DNA from: Defluviitaleaceae bacterium
GTDB taxonomy: Bacteria; Bacillota; Clostridia; Lachnospirales; WQUN01
Length of the DNA: 64,000 nucleotides
Direction: 5' to 3'
Assembly (NCBI GenBank): GCA_009780185.1
Contig: WRAN01000003.1
Location: 62,001 to 126,000, forward strand
A model generated the notes under the pieces. It made no database searches. It had not been told where the DNA came from and saw nothing but the letters and a program-made list of their open reading frames with translations. A program made the position numbers and the translations under genes. Shown here piece after piece: positions 1-10,062 of the stretch; position 1 is the first letter of the stretch; each line of letters starts with the position of its first letter.

Positions 1-1132
1 ACCCTAGGCGGATTTCACTGCCGAAATCGCCTGTTATAGCGTTAGCTTGGAAATCTGAGAATGAAACCAGTTCCAGATAAGGTCCTTTACGTAAATCGGC
101 GTCCGTGGCGGTGCCCCCAGTTATGTGTATATTGTGGATATTACCTGTTGGGGTAATGTCAAGATAGCTGGAGAAGCGGGTATCGCCCCAGTATTTTAGC
201 AGTTTGCCATCTTTTATGACTATGTGGTCCTCCAGAGGTTGACCATGCTCGTCGTAAGGGCGGCTGTATGCTGAGCCTTCCATTAAGGGCTCTAGAGTTA
301 AAGTTAGTAAGTCAGAGTTATCTGCGCCCTGAACTCGAGTGCCTTCTTTAAATGTGGATAACTCTTGATAAATCATTCTTGCGTTGGCACAATCTTTATA
401 GTAGGAGAAGAAAGTGGATAGACATTCTCCGGAAAGGAGGATATTTATATCTTCCACGGATGGGGTTGGTTTGGCTATGGCTTTCTTTTCGGCTACTGTA
501 AATAGCTCCTGGATACGGTTTTGTAGATAGTCGGATGCTGTGTCCACATTATCTAGGCTAAAGCGGTAGGCTTCGTAGATTTCTATTTCTTTGCCTGATG
601 GGCTTGGCCAATGTACTGCTGTTTCTACAAAAACTTGGTAGGTAGTATATGTGACGTCCACCCCATTGGAGTTGATTCTGCGAATATCACTGCGGGTTAT
701 GAAAAACTCACTGAAGCTTAGATGTCCTACAGGGTTGGTGTCGCAGGCGTGGAAGACGGCCTGTAAGTCTGCGAGGGCCTTGGTAGTATCTATGGTCTTT
801 GTGCTTACAGGTTTGGATGGAGTGGGGGATACTAGAGGGTAGTACGCGTTTTTTACAAATCCTGCCGCGTATATTCCTTGGGAGATGATTTCTTTAAGCT
901 CCTCTTGGCTGGTGCCTGGGTGGATATTGACGTTGTAGGAGCCGCGATATTTCTTTTTTTCTTCTGCAAAGGTTACATATAGAGTAAGTGAAATCAGTGT
1001 AGATGCCACTTCCCGGCTCATTTCAGATTGCTTTTTTATGTTATAGCCCTCAACTTTGTGGGTTTTGGTTTCTTGGATTAGGTATTCCACGTTATCGAAA
1101 GTTTTTAGGGTTTTCAATAATAATTCCAGCAT
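1..1132 (-). CDS. pmbA: PmbA/TldE-like peptidase subunit, partial (3' end outside window)
   Basis: Reading the minus strand from ATG at 1132 gives about 377 codons without a stop to the window edge, so the C-terminus is missing. The start follows a GGAGGTAAAGT ribosome binding site. The protein begins MLELLLKTLKTFDNVEY and later has SGECLSTFFSYYKD and the glycine-rich NIHNIHITGG stretch, matching the TldE/PmbA half of the TldD-TldE heterodimeric metalloprotease. In that family TldE lacks the HExxxH zinc site carried by TldD. It sits 11 bases downstream of tldD in the same direction, so the two are almost certainly one operon and act as a complex. In enterobacteria the pair processes microcin precursors and CcdA; the substrate here is unknown. 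Confidence 0.88.
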   Translation of the reverse strand, partial: MLELLLKTLKTFDNVEYLIQETKTHKVEGYNIKKQSEMSREVASTLISLTLYVTFAEEKKKYRGSYNVNIHPGTSQEELKEIISQGIYAAGFVKNAYYPLVSPTPSKPVSTKTIDTTKALADLQAVFHACDTNPVGHLSFSEFFITRSDIRRINSNGVDVTYTTYQVFVETAVHWPSPSGKEIEIYEAYRFSLDNVDTASDYLQNRIQELFTVAEKKAIAKPTPSVEDINILLSGECLSTFFSYYKDCANARMIYQELSTFKEGTRVQGADNSDLLTLTLEPLMEGSAYSRPYDEHGQPLEDHIVIKDGKLLKYWGDTRFSSYLDITPTGNIHNIHITGGTATDADLRKGPYLELVSFSDFQANAITGDFGSEIRLG

Positions 1133-1143
1133 ACTTTACCTCC

Positions 1144-2559
1144 TTAGCCCAGTCGGGCTTTCGTTTTGATGTAAGGCCCGCCACAAGATACTTTTACCCA
1201 CTCCTTATGGCCTTTGCCGCAGCCTCCTGCACCAGAGAATGCAAAGTCATCGGATACCATATCTATAGCTTTTAAAAGGTCTGGTACATAGCCTGTCATA
1301 ACCACTGGGGCAAACAGATTATCTGTTAGCTTTCCGTCAATGATTTCCCTGGCATAGGAGAACATGCATTGAATCCCCCAGTCTTTAGGGTCTTCCATGC
1401 CGCTTTCTGCGTCTTCTATTAAGTAACCGTGTTTTATAGATTTAATCATATCCTCCAGTTTGTCTGTACCTGGCTTGAAGAATGTGTTGGTCATACGGCT
1501 ATAGGCTTTACTAGCATATGTTTCTCGCTTGCCATTGCCGGTGGGGGCAAGGCCTAGCTGGGCGGCGGCTAGAGCGTCAGATATTCCGGCCATAAGTATG
1601 CCGTCTTTTATAACTACTGTGTCACCGCCAAGATTACCTTCATCGTCAAATAGATATGAGGATACATGATGTGCGGATTTTGCTCCGTCATGCATTTGCA
1701 CCATCGAGGATGCTACGGGCTTGCCCATATATTCACTGGCGTTGGCTCGGTTTTTTAGGAACATATCAAGCTCTACCCCGTGACCAAAGGCTTCATGGGC
1801 GATAATGCCTACTGCGTCTGGGGAGCAGATCACATCATATTCCCCTGGCGGCATAGGTTTTGCGTCTAGTAGCTTGCAGCAATTTTGTACTACAGCTTCT
1901 AGGTTTTGGTCGATTTCGTCTAGGATTTCCAAGCCTTTTAGCCCTGAAAAGGATTTGTACAGCTCGCGCGTTGTGCCATCGCGGCGGGCAACTGGGACGA
2001 TGTATGCCTCAGACCAGAGGTAATGCTGTTCCAGGTCTTTCTTGGCTGAGACAAAGATTTTTGAGACTTGGGCATAGCTCATCGCCGCATAGGCATCCAC
2101 TAAAAGCGGTGTGACCTTGTGCATATTTTCAGTTATTTCTGTTAGGCGCTTAATGATTTTATCTGGGCCTAGGGTGTTGGGCAGTTTTTCAATGTCTCCT
2201 TGGAAGGATTGGGTGATAGCTTCTTCCTTTGGCTCTGGGTATAAAAATGCGTCACCAGATAGCATGTTGGCAGCTTTTGTTATCTGGACTGCAAGCGCTT
2301 CTATTTCACTACCTTCCTCAGGTAGCTCGTTGAAGGCATACTCGAAATAGCGCCCTTTGTTATATACTCTTACTACAAAACCCCGTTCGCCCCATCCAAT
2401 ATCGCTGATATTGGTGACTTTGTCAGATACAGAATAGTGCTTGCCCATGACATCGGTGCCTAGGGCTGAGGCGTAAGTGAAGTTTTCATTTAGCTTGGTC
2501 ACCAGTTTTTGAAGCCAGGGTTTCTTGCTTTGTAAAAATTTAGATGATGGTACTTGCAT
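1144..2559 (-). CDS. tldD: TldD-family metalloprotease, catalytic subunit
   Basis: The 471-residue protein has the TldD zinc motif HEAFGH (HExxxH) near residue 255, in the context AHEAFGHGVELD, and the C-terminal TGYVPDLLKAIDMVSDDFAFSGAGGCGKG segment (residues about 425-455), which is typical of the family. The start at 2559 has an AGGAGGAAAGC ribosome binding site. In the known complex this subunit binds zinc and the PmbA/TldE partner completes the proteolytic chamber. The partner gene follows after 11 bases. The length is normal for TldD (about 460-480). No substrate or precursor-peptide gene is recognisable nearby, so its physiological target cannot be named. Confidence 0.92.
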   Translation of the reverse strand: MQVPSSKFLQSKKPWLQKLVTKLNENFTYASALGTDVMGKHYSVSDKVTNISDIGWGERGFVVRVYNKGRYFEYAFNELPEEGSEIEALAVQITKAANMLSGDAFLYPEPKEEAITQSFQGDIEKLPNTLGPDKIIKRLTEITENMHKVTPLLVDAYAAMSYAQVSKIFVSAKKDLEQHYLWSEAYIVPVARRDGTTRELYKSFSGLKGLEILDEIDQNLEAVVQNCCKLLDAKPMPPGEYDVICSPDAVGIIAHEAFGHGVELDMFLKNRANASEYMGKPVASSMVQMHDGAKSAHHVSSYLFDDEGNLGGDTVVIKDGILMAGISDALAAAQLGLAPTGNGKRETYASKAYSRMTNTFFKPGTDKLEDMIKSIKHGYLIEDAESGMEDPKDWGIQCMFSYAREIIDGKLTDNLFAPVVMTGYVPDLLKAIDMVSDDFAFSGAGGCGKGHKEWVKVSCGGPYIKTKARLG

Positions 2560-2625
2560 ATGCTTTCCTCCTATGGCCCGACATTAGTCGGTGGCATGAT
2601 TTGGCAATGAGGCATTACTATAAAA

Positions 2626-2649
2626 AAGGGGCGCATAAATGCACCCCTT
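2626..2649 (-). terminator. Rho-independent terminator after clpX
   Basis: Read on the minus strand, a GGGGTGCAT/ATGCGCCCC stem with a short loop is followed by a run of six T. It lies 17 bases after the clpX stop and closes the tig-clpP-clpX unit. Confidence 0.85.
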
Positions 2650-2665
2650 CGATTCAAAGGTAAAA

Positions 2666-3964
2666 TTAGCTTGCTGGCCTACGCGGTCTTCTTCTGCGTT
2701 GTTTGCGTAGTATAGGTTGACGATTTTCATTATATACCAGTTCTGGAGGTTTATTGGAGTCTACTGTTTCTCTGGTTACTATACAGCGTTCGATTTTGCT
2801 ATTGGAAGGTATGTCGAACATGATGTCTGTAAGTATGTTTTCTACTATGGCTCTTAGACCTCTGGCTCCTGTTTCCCGCTCTAGCGCTTTTTGGGCTATG
2901 GCTCTTAGCGCATCCTCCTCGAACTCTAGTAGAACATTGTCCATTTCAAGTAGATATTGATACTGACGGGTTAGAGCGTTGCGAGGCTGGCTTAGTATGG
3001 AGATTAGTGCGTCTTCATCAAGCTTATTAAGGGTTACGATTACTGGTAGGCGGCCTACCATTTCTGGGATTAGGCCATAGCGTTGTAGATCTCTGGGTTG
3101 TACTTGCTGTAGAATATCGTCTTTGATTTTTTCGTCTTTGGTTTTTACTTCTGCGCCAAAGCCTATTACTTTTTTGTTTAGGCGCTGTTCTACTATGCGG
3201 TCTAGGCCGCTGAAGGCTCCTCCGCATATGAATAGAATATTTGTAGTATCTATTTGAAGGAAATCCTGGTGGGGGTGCTTACGCCCTCCTTGTGGAGGTA
3301 CAGAGGCTATTGTGCCTTCTAGGATTTTCAGCAGAGCTTGTTGTACGCCTTCACCGCTTACGTCTCTGGTTATAGAAGGATTATCTGAACGGCGGGATAT
3401 TTTGTCTATTTCGTCGATATAAACTATGCCGCGCTCGGCTCGTTCTATATCAAAGTCGGCGGCTTGGATTAGTTTTAGTAGGATGTTTTCCACATCTTCA
3501 CCTACATAGCCCGCTTCTGTGAGGCTGGTGGCATCGGCAATGGCTATCGGTACCTGTAGGAACCTGGCTAGGGTTTGGGCCAGGTGGGTTTTACCTACAC
3601 CTGTTGGGCCGATTAGTAGTACATTAGATTTTTGTACTTCTATATCTTCGGTGAAGCCCATTTGCTCTACTGCTATGCGCTTATAGTGATTGTATACTGC
3701 TACGGATAGGGCTACTTTGGCACGGTCTTGACCGATTACATATTCGTCCAGGAATTCCTTGATTTCTTTGGGTTTGGGTAGGTTAAAGCTATCGTCTAAG
3801 GCTGGGATATCGGCAGCGTCTTCTTCCAGTACTGCGTTACAGACGTCAACACATTCGTTACATATATTTACATTGGGGCCGGATATAATCTTGTCCACTG
3901 CGTCTTGATGCTTACCGCAGAAGGTGCAACGTACTACCCCTCTATCGTCATATCTAGATGGCAT
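2666..3964 (-). CDS. clpX: ATP-dependent Clp protease ATP-binding subunit ClpX
   Basis: The 432-residue AAA+ unfoldase has the N-terminal four-Cys zinc-binding domain (CTFCGK at about residue 14 and CNECVDVC at about 36), Walker A GPTGVGKT (about 118), Walker [10 protein letters not shown], and the pore-loop/RKH region of ClpX. It delivers unfolded substrates to ClpP, which is encoded directly upstream with 7 bases between the genes. Length and architecture are normal, and an arginine-rich tail closes the protein. Co-location with tig and clpP is a common bacterial arrangement and suggests joint control of folding and degradation. Confidence 0.98.
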   Translation of the reverse strand: MPSRYDDRGVVRCTFCGKHQDAVDKIISGPNVNICNECVDVCNAVLEEDAADIPALDDSFNLPKPKEIKEFLDEYVIGQDRAKVALSVAVYNHYKRIAVEQMGFTEDIEVQKSNVLLIGPTGVGKTHLAQTLARFLQVPIAIADATSLTEAGYVGEDVENILLKLIQAADFDIERAERGIVYIDEIDKISRRSDNPSITRDVSGEGVQQALLKILEGTIASVPPQGGRKHPHQDFLQIDTTNILFICGGAFSGLDRIVEQRLNKKVIGFGAEVKTKDEKIKDDILQQVQPRDLQRYGLIPEMVGRLPVIVTLNKLDEDALISILSQPRNALTRQYQYLLEMDNVLLEFEEDALRAIAQKALERETGARGLRAIVENILTDIMFDIPSNSKIERCIVTRETVDSNKPPELVYNENRQPILRKQRRRRPRRPAS

Positions 3965-3971
3965 TTGTAGA

Positions 3972-4556
3972 TTACCTCCGGGTTATAATCTTATCTATCA
4001 GGCCGTATGCAAGTGCTTCTTCAGCGCTCATCCACTTATCACGGTCTGAGTCTTGTTCTATTTTGGATACGGGTTGCCCTGTTTGCTGGGCTAGGATTTC
4101 GTTGAGTTTTTTCTTCATATAAAGGATGCGTTCTGCTTGGATTTGGATATCTGATGCCATACCTCTGGCACCACCGGAGGGCTGGTGGATCATTACCTCG
4201 GCATTAGGTAGTGCAAAGCGTTTGCCTTTGGCACCCCCTGCAAGAAGGAAGGCACCCATGCTGGCAGCCATACCTACACAGATAGTGGATATGTCGCATC
4301 TTACATGGTTCATTGTGTCAAAGATTGCTAGGCCCGCGCTTATACTTCCACCTGGGGAATTGATATATAGGCTAATGTCTTTGTCTGGGTCTTCAGACTC
4401 TAGGAATAGAAGCTGAGCGATTATTAGGCTTGCGCTCACATCGCTTACTTCGTCTCCAAGAAAGATTATACGGTCTTTTAATAAGCGAGAATAAATATCA
4501 TAGGAGCGTTCGCCCCTGCCGGTTTGCTCGATTACATATGGTACTAGATTGGCCAT
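3972..4556 (-). CDS. clpP: ATP-dependent Clp protease proteolytic subunit ClpP
   Basis: The 194-residue serine protease carries the nucleophile Ser in [12 protein letters not shown] (about residue 98), the catalytic His in MIHQPSGG (about 123) and the Asp in [15 protein letters not shown] (about 172). Length matches the ClpP family. It forms the tetradecameric chamber used with ClpX, whose gene follows. It starts 3 bases after the trigger factor stop, so translation is probably coupled. Confidence 0.98.
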   Translation of the reverse strand: MANLVPYVIEQTGRGERSYDIYSRLLKDRIIFLGDEVSDVSASLIIAQLLFLESEDPDKDISLYINSPGGSISAGLAIFDTMNHVRCDISTICVGMAASMGAFLLAGGAKGKRFALPNAEVMIHQPSGGARGMASDIQIQAERILYMKKKLNEILAQQTGQPVSKIEQDSDRDKWMSAEEALAYGLIDKIITRR

Positions 4557-4559
4557 GTT

Positions 4560-5972
4560 CTACTCCTCCTCATTTGGAAGCTCTTTGGCTTCGCCTTCAA
4601 TAATGTTGTCATCGGTTGTATTTTTTATTGGAACCACTGGGGTTTCAGGCTCGTCTACTGCTATTGCATTTTCCGCTACTAAATCTAGGGCTTTTTTGCA
4701 TAGAAGGTCACGTTCTAGGTCTCTTCTACGAGCTGGGGTTATTTTTTCTATGAAATCATCAACGGGTTTTTCTTCGCCGCCCATCATTTCCTTCAGATGA
4801 TTGCGGAATTCTTCGTCGGATATGGTCATATTTTCTTTTTTGGCTACGGCTTCAAGGGCTAACTGAGAGTCAACATCGAATTTAGCTTGTTCTGCCCAGC
4901 TTGCACGCATGGTTTCTTCTGTTAAATTGGAAAAGCGAAGATAGGTTTCTACGTCCATACCTTGCATTTGAACTTGACGGCAGAAAGAATCCCAGCTTTC
5001 GTCTAGGCGGGCGGTGTACATATCCTGGGGTACGTCCACTTCTGTCAGTTTTACTAGTAATCCAACCAAGTGCATACGCTTATTAGAGTCTAGCTGGTTG
5101 GTTTTCCGCTCGGTTATGGTTTTGGCTAGATGGTCTTTATAGGCGGCTAAGTTGTCGAACTCGGATACTTGGTCTGCAAAGTCATCATCGATTTCTGGGA
5201 GTTCTTTGGCTTGGATATCCAGGATTTCTACTTCGAAAACGGCGGGCTTTCCTGCTAGGGTTTCATGACCGTATTCTTCTGGGAAGGTTACTTCTACCTT
5301 TACATCATCCCCGACTTCTTTGCCTACCAGTTGGTCTTCAAAGCCTGGGATGAATTGGCCTGAGCCTAGGGTAAGATTAAAGTCCTCGGCTGTGCCGCCT
5401 TCGAAGGCTTCGCCGTCTACAAAGCCTTTGAAATTAATGGTAACGATATCTTTAAGCTGGGCGGGGCGCTCTACGCTGGCTTGGCGTGCGTTCTTTTCTT
5501 GCTCTGTGGTTAGTGCGTCTTGGATATCGGCCTGGGTGGCTTCTGTTTCCATTTTGGGATAGGTAAGACCGTAGTAACCGTCTATTGAAGCTTCCGGTCT
5601 TACATATACATGTACGTAGAAAATTGCCCCTTCTGCTTCGCTCATATCGCCAGGCTCTATGGAGTTGGGTTTGTAAACAGGGTCTAAGTTGTGTTGCTCT
5701 AGAGACTCTTCGTAGGCATCTGGAAGAACGAAATTGATAGCATCTTCGTGGAATACATCTTTGCCGTACATTTGCTCTATCATTTTGCGAGGGGCTTTGC
5801 CTTTGCGGAAGCCTGGTAGGTCAAAATAGTGCTTGTTTTTGTTATATGCCTTTTGTAGGCCCTCTCTAAAGCCTTCTGGGGTTATTGTGATGGTGAGTTT
5901 GATTTTGTTTGTCTCTACTACTTCATAGGTAGATGAAAATTGGGGTTGTTTTGTTTTGCTTTTTTTGCTCAT
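4560..5972 (-). CDS. tig: Trigger factor, ribosome-associated chaperone and prolyl isomerase
   Basis: The 470-residue protein has the three trigger-factor parts: the N-terminal ribosome-binding domain with the signature GFRKGKAPRKMIEQ (residues about 55-68), a central FKBP-type PPIase domain (about 170-255, with GFVDGEAFEGG and FIPGFEDQLVG), and the helical C-terminal chaperone domain. An acidic tail (DDNIIEGEAKELPNEEE) extends past the usual end. The start at 5972 follows a CCTGGAGGCAATTTAA leader. It is the first gene of the tig-clpP-clpX operon. Confidence 0.97.
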   Translation of the reverse strand: MSKKSKTKQPQFSSTYEVVETNKIKLTITITPEGFREGLQKAYNKNKHYFDLPGFRKGKAPRKMIEQMYGKDVFHEDAINFVLPDAYEESLEQHNLDPVYKPNSIEPGDMSEAEGAIFYVHVYVRPEASIDGYYGLTYPKMETEATQADIQDALTTEQEKNARQASVERPAQLKDIVTINFKGFVDGEAFEGGTAEDFNLTLGSGQFIPGFEDQLVGKEVGDDVKVEVTFPEEYGHETLAGKPAVFEVEILDIQAKELPEIDDDFADQVSEFDNLAAYKDHLAKTITERKTNQLDSNKRMHLVGLLVKLTEVDVPQDMYTARLDESWDSFCRQVQMQGMDVETYLRFSNLTEETMRASWAEQAKFDVDSQLALEAVAKKENMTISDEEFRNHLKEMMGGEEKPVDDFIEKITPARRRDLERDLLCKKALDLVAENAIAVDEPETPVVPIKNTTDDNIIEGEAKELPNEEE

Positions 5973-6071
5973 TTAAATTGCCTCCAGGTTGTGATTTATA
6001 TGATATAACTTAATTTCTTCAAACCTGAAGGAGTATAACATAGTGAAAATTGGTTGGGAAGAGTAAAACAA

Positions 6072-6102
6072 AAAAGAAGCGGGGAATTACTCGCTTCTTT
6101 TT
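6072..6102 (-). terminator. Terminator after mfd
   Basis: The stem AAAAGAAGCG/CGCTTCTTTT with a 10-base loop is flanked by A and T runs. It lies just past the mfd stop (minus strand) and upstream of tig, so it ends the mfd transcript. Confidence 0.85.
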
Positions 6103-6132
6103 ATATTTGTTTTGATATATTTTGTTTTTGTA

Positions 6133-9100
6133 CTACCCCAATCGCTCTAGCAACTTTTTGATATCCATAAGCCTTCCAACCCCGCCGTCTTTGGCAGGTT
6201 TTTCTTCTTTGAAAAAGCGCATAGTGATATAAGGGTTGGGAGCCATTGTGAATAGTAGGCGATTGGGGGCTTTGTTTAGGGTTTTTGCTAGTTTGTCTGG
6301 GTCTACTGACGCGTCTGGACGGAAGGTTATTATTATGTTTTTACCTGTGTGGACTTCTTTTTCAGCTATGGCTATTACACCTAAGCTACGGGCTTTGGCT
6401 TTGGTTAGAGCTACGTCCATTAGGTTTACTACTGAGGGTGGGATATTGCCATAACGGTCTTCTATTTCTTCTTGTACGTCGTAATAGTCTTGTTGGTTAT
6501 TTATTGTGGAGATTTTTTTGTATATTTCTAGTTTTTGCTGCTCGTGGGGGATTAGCCGGTCTGGAATGAAGGCGTCTATGCTTATGTCTATTGTGGTTTC
6601 GAATAGTTGCGTTTGTGTCTCGTCTCCGGGGGTGCCTTTTAGTTGGCCTACTGCTTCGGCCAGTAGCTTGCAGTACATATCATAGCCTACTGTGTCCATG
6701 TGGCCGTGTTGTTGAGCGCCTAATAGATTGCCGGCACCCCTGATTTCCAGGTCGCGCATGGCAATTTTGAAACCTGCACCGAATTCTGTGAATTCTCTAA
6801 TGGTTTGCAGGCGTTTTTCCGCTTCTTCTTTTAGGATTTTGTCACGGCGGTACATTAGGTATGCGTAGGCTAGGCGGTTGGAACGGCCTACTCGGCCTCT
6901 TAGCTGGTATAGCTGGGATAAGCCCATGTAGTCGGCGTTTTGGATGATTATCGTGTTTGTATTGGGGATGTCTAGGCCGGTTTCTATTATTGTGGTGCAT
7001 ACCAGTACATCTATTTCTCCGTCTACAAAGTCGTGCATTATGTTTTCCAGTTCGGTTTCAGACATTTGGCCGTGGGCGAAGGCTACGCGGGCTTGTGGGA
7101 CTAGATTTTGGACTTTGGTTGCTTCTTCTGCGATATTTTTTACGCGATTATGAAGGTAATATACTTGGCCGCCTCGTCCTAGCTCTCGGTTGATTGCGTC
7201 TCTTACGAATTCGGGGTTGTGTTCCATTACATATGTCTGTATTGGCTGGCGGGCTTCTGGGGGCTCGTCCAATATACTCATGTCTCGGATGCCTGTTAGG
7301 CTAAAGTGCAGGGTTCTGGGTATAGGGGTCGCTGTCAGTGTTAGCACGTCTACGTCGGAGCGTAGTTCTTTTAGTTTTTCTTTGTGGCCTACGCCGAAAC
7401 GCTGTTCTTCATCTACTATTATTAGCCCCAGGTCTTTGAATTTTACATCTTTTGATAGTAGACGATGGGTGCCTATGATTATATCCACTGAGCCTTTTTC
7501 TAGCTCCTTTAGGGCAGTTTGCTGCTCTTTTTTTGATTGGAAACGCGAAAGACGCTCTACGGATACTGGGTAGTCGCGCATACGGGATGCAAAGGTTTGA
7601 TAATGCTGTTGGGCTAGTATTGTAGTGGGGACTAGGTAAGCTACTTGTTTGTTGTCTTGTACGGCTTTGAAGGCAGCGCGGATGGCTACTTCGGTTTTTC
7701 CGTAGCCTACATCGCCGCATAGTAAGCGGTCCATGACTTTAGTGGATTCCATGTCTTTTTTTACGTCTTCTATCGCGGCTAATTGGTCGTCTGTTTCGGA
7801 GTAGGGGAACATGCCTTCAAATTCTGACTGCCACACTGTGTCGGGGCCGTATTCGTGGGCTTTTATGGATAAGCGTTTTGCGTATAGGTTTATTAGGTCT
7901 TGGGCTAGGATTTCTACTGCTTGACGGGCTTTAGCTTTTGCTTTGGCCCAGTCTGCGCCGCCTAGCTTGCTTAGTTTTGCAGATTCTCCTCCGATATAAC
8001 GCTGGATTAAGTCCATCTGGGAAGTTTGGACATATAGGTTGCCACCGTCTGAGTATTCTAGTTTTAGATAGTCCCGGCTAAGGCCTTCGGATGTGATTTG
8101 TTCTATGCCTTTAAAGATGCCTATGCCGTGGTTGTCGTGGACTATTTTGTCTCCGATTCTTAGGTCGGTAAAGTGGTTGATTTTTTCCGCGTTTTTATCT
8201 CTGCGGTGTTTGCGGCGCACCTTTTTTTCTTGTGCGAATAGTTCTTTGTCCGTGATTACCGCTAGCTTTAGGTCTGTGTATTCGAAGCCTGCGGATAGGG
8301 CACCGCGGGTTATCGTGATTAGATTTGGGGGGATATTTGCGCCTGCTAGGTTGTCTGTATAACGGGCAAGCAGCCCCATGTCTGTGATTGCGTCGGCTAA
8401 CTGCTGGCCGTGGCGGCGTGGCCCTGCCAGGATTACTATGCGGTAACCTTGGGTTAATAGGGTTTCTAGGTCTTTTTTTAACTCGGAAGGTTTGTGGCGT
8501 AACGGCTGGCAGGAGCGGGCGGGTATGGGAATGGGCGTAGGGGCGGGGTCAAATTCCATAAGGACTTGGGTCATGGATGACAGTAGTAATCGGGAGAAGC
8601 TTTCTGTTTTGTGAAGTGCTTGCTGCCAGCTAAGCATTACTAAAGCTTGCTCTGGGAGAAGCCGACCTGCCATTAGTCGGTGGGATATACTGTCTTGGTA
8701 TTCTGCCCCAGCTACCTCCATATGAGTAGCAATGTGGTTTGGCTCGTCGAAGATTATTAGGGTGTTGCTTTGGAGGTAGTCCAATAGATTGCAGTCTTCT
8801 TCGTAGAAGAATGGAAATAACGCGTCCGCGTTGGTGCTTAGGTCTAGACGGTCTAGGATTTGTTCTATTGTGTCTTTTAGGTTTGCCGCTTCTTTTTTCA
8901 AACCTTGGGAAAGTAGTGCTTCGTGCTGGGTTTTATAGGATTGTTCTATTTTTTTGATTGCGGTGCGCAGGGTTGCTTTATCAAAGACCATCTCCCTAAC
9001 CGGGTATAGCTCAAAGCTTTCTGCATTTTCTATTGAGCGCTGGGAAAGGGCGTCTACTACCCGTATAGAATCTATATCATCACCAAAGAATTCCAAGCGT

Positions 9101-9756
9101 AGGGCTTGGCCTTCTAGTAAATCAATGGGGCGCAGGATTTCATCCGCGTAGTTTTCTCCTTTGGATTTTGGGGCCGGTGGGGTGAATTTTGCTACTGCGG
9201 GGTAGATGTCAAGTATGCCGCCGCGTAAAGCGAATTGCCCCGGCCCTTCAACCAGGCCGCTACGCTCGTAGCCCATAGTGGCTAGTTTGCGGATTATGGC
9301 TTCCGGCTCGGCTATGTCTCCTACTGACAATTCCAGTTTATTTGCACGAAAAATAGCCGGGGGTGTCATGCGGTCAAGCATGGCCTCGGCTGATAGGATT
9401 ATTATGGGGTTTTGGTTTATGTCGTTTAGCTTATCCAAGACTCGTAGGCGTTGGCGGGTGATGTCCACACTTTTTACATCTGCCGCGTAGAATAGCATGT
9501 CCCGGCTTGGGTATATACTGCATGTATCTTTGAAAAAGTAATACAAATCCTCGTAGATGGCTTTGGCTTTTAGTTCAGATGAGGCTATTACCAGGGCGGG
9601 ACGGTTGGTGGACTGTAGAAGAGCCGCGGTTAGATGCCATTTTTGACTTTCTACCACTTGGGTTGCCCAGGCCATGGCTGGCTTTGTGGTATAGGTTTGG
9701 ATTAGATTTTCTAAGATTTTGGAGCCTTGAAGGGGGGCTAATAGGCCGTGTGTCAT
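6133..9756 (-). CDS. mfd: Transcription-repair coupling factor Mfd
   Basis: At 1207 residues this is a full-length Mfd. It contains the UvrB-homology N-terminal module, the RNA polymerase interaction domain (the segment around DLRIGDKIVHDNHGIGIFKG), the RecG-like translocase with Walker A GDVGYGKTE and the DEEQRFGV helicase motif, and the C-terminal TRCF domain. The reading frame is open to 9828, but the ATG at 9756 (protein beginning MTHGLLAPLQG) has an ideal AAGGAGATACAA site, so the longer start is rejected. Mfd removes stalled RNA polymerase at lesions and recruits UvrA. The gene is divergent from the small gene at 9829. Confidence 0.97.
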   Translation of the reverse strand: MTHGLLAPLQGSKILENLIQTYTTKPAMAWATQVVESQKWHLTAALLQSTNRPALVIASSELKAKAIYEDLYYFFKDTCSIYPSRDMLFYAADVKSVDITRQRLRVLDKLNDINQNPIIILSAEAMLDRMTPPAIFRANKLELSVGDIAEPEAIIRKLATMGYERSGLVEGPGQFALRGGILDIYPAVAKFTPPAPKSKGENYADEILRPIDLLEGQALRLEFFGDDIDSIRVVDALSQRSIENAESFELYPVREMVFDKATLRTAIKKIEQSYKTQHEALLSQGLKKEAANLKDTIEQILDRLDLSTNADALFPFFYEEDCNLLDYLQSNTLIIFDEPNHIATHMEVAGAEYQDSISHRLMAGRLLPEQALVMLSWQQALHKTESFSRLLLSSMTQVLMEFDPAPTPIPIPARSCQPLRHKPSELKKDLETLLTQGYRIVILAGPRRHGQQLADAITDMGLLARYTDNLAGANIPPNLITITRGALSAGFEYTDLKLAVITDKELFAQEKKVRRKHRRDKNAEKINHFTDLRIGDKIVHDNHGIGIFKGIEQITSEGLSRDYLKLEYSDGGNLYVQTSQMDLIQRYIGGESAKLSKLGGADWAKAKAKARQAVEILAQDLINLYAKRLSIKAHEYGPDTVWQSEFEGMFPYSETDDQLAAIEDVKKDMESTKVMDRLLCGDVGYGKTEVAIRAAFKAVQDNKQVAYLVPTTILAQQHYQTFASRMRDYPVSVERLSRFQSKKEQQTALKELEKGSVDIIIGTHRLLSKDVKFKDLGLIIVDEEQRFGVGHKEKLKELRSDVDVLTLTATPIPRTLHFSLTGIRDMSILDEPPEARQPIQTYVMEHNPEFVRDAINRELGRGGQVYYLHNRVKNIAEEATKVQNLVPQARVAFAHGQMSETELENIMHDFVDGEIDVLVCTTIIETGLDIPNTNTIIIQNADYMGLSQLYQLRGRVGRSNRLAYAYLMYRRDKILKEEAEKRLQTIREFTEFGAGFKIAMRDLEIRGAGNLLGAQQHGHMDTVGYDMYCKLLAEAVGQLKGTPGDETQTQLFETTIDISIDAFIPDRLIPHEQQKLEIYKKISTINNQQDYYDVQEEIEDRYGNIPPSVVNLMDVALTKAKARSLGVIAIAEKEVHTGKNIIITFRPDASVDPDKLAKTLNKAPNRLLFTMAPNPYITMRFFKEEKPAKDGGVGRLMDIKKLLERLG

Positions 9757-9828
9757 TTGTATCTCCTTGAATAAAAAATTTTTCGCGGTACATAATAGAT
9801 TGGATTTTATAAAAAGGGAGATTAACAT

Positions 9829-10038
9829 ATGGATATCAATAAAAACACAATATATTCTTCAGATATGCCAATGGGCCTGGATTTTGCATTAGCAAATAAC
9901 CAGGCTGCCAAAGATTATTTTTATGGATTGGGCGAAGAGGCCCAAAAGCGGATAATTGAGCATACTCACATGATCCAAAGCAAGGATGAAATGCAAGCTT
10001 TTGCAGATTCACTTGCAATGACCGGCGGGCTTTTCTAG
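9829..10038 (+). CDS. Small acidic conserved-looking protein of unknown function
   Basis: The 69-residue ORF has a clear GGGAG ribosome binding site 7 bases ahead of its ATG and is divergent from mfd. It has no signal peptide, membrane segment or Cys. The sequence (start MDINKNTIYSSDMPMGLDFA, middle EEAQKRIIEHTHMIQSKDEM, end ADSLAMTGGLF) looks like a short helical cytoplasmic protein. Similar small proteins with a GLDFALANN-like start and an HxIxSKxEM motif are, as far as I recall, frequent in Clostridia without assigned function. The codon pattern and start context support a real gene. Confidence 0.75.
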   Translation: MDINKNTIYSSDMPMGLDFALANNQAAKDYFYGLGEEAQKRIIEHTHMIQSKDEMQAFADSLAMTGGLF

Positions 10039-10062
10039 GCTATATTGATTATAGCATCGTTT

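Noticed and set aside
9757-9828. Longer N-terminus of Mfd from 9828
   Set aside because: No ribosome site at the upstream start, and it would abut the divergent small gene; ATG 9756 has AAGGAGATACAA.
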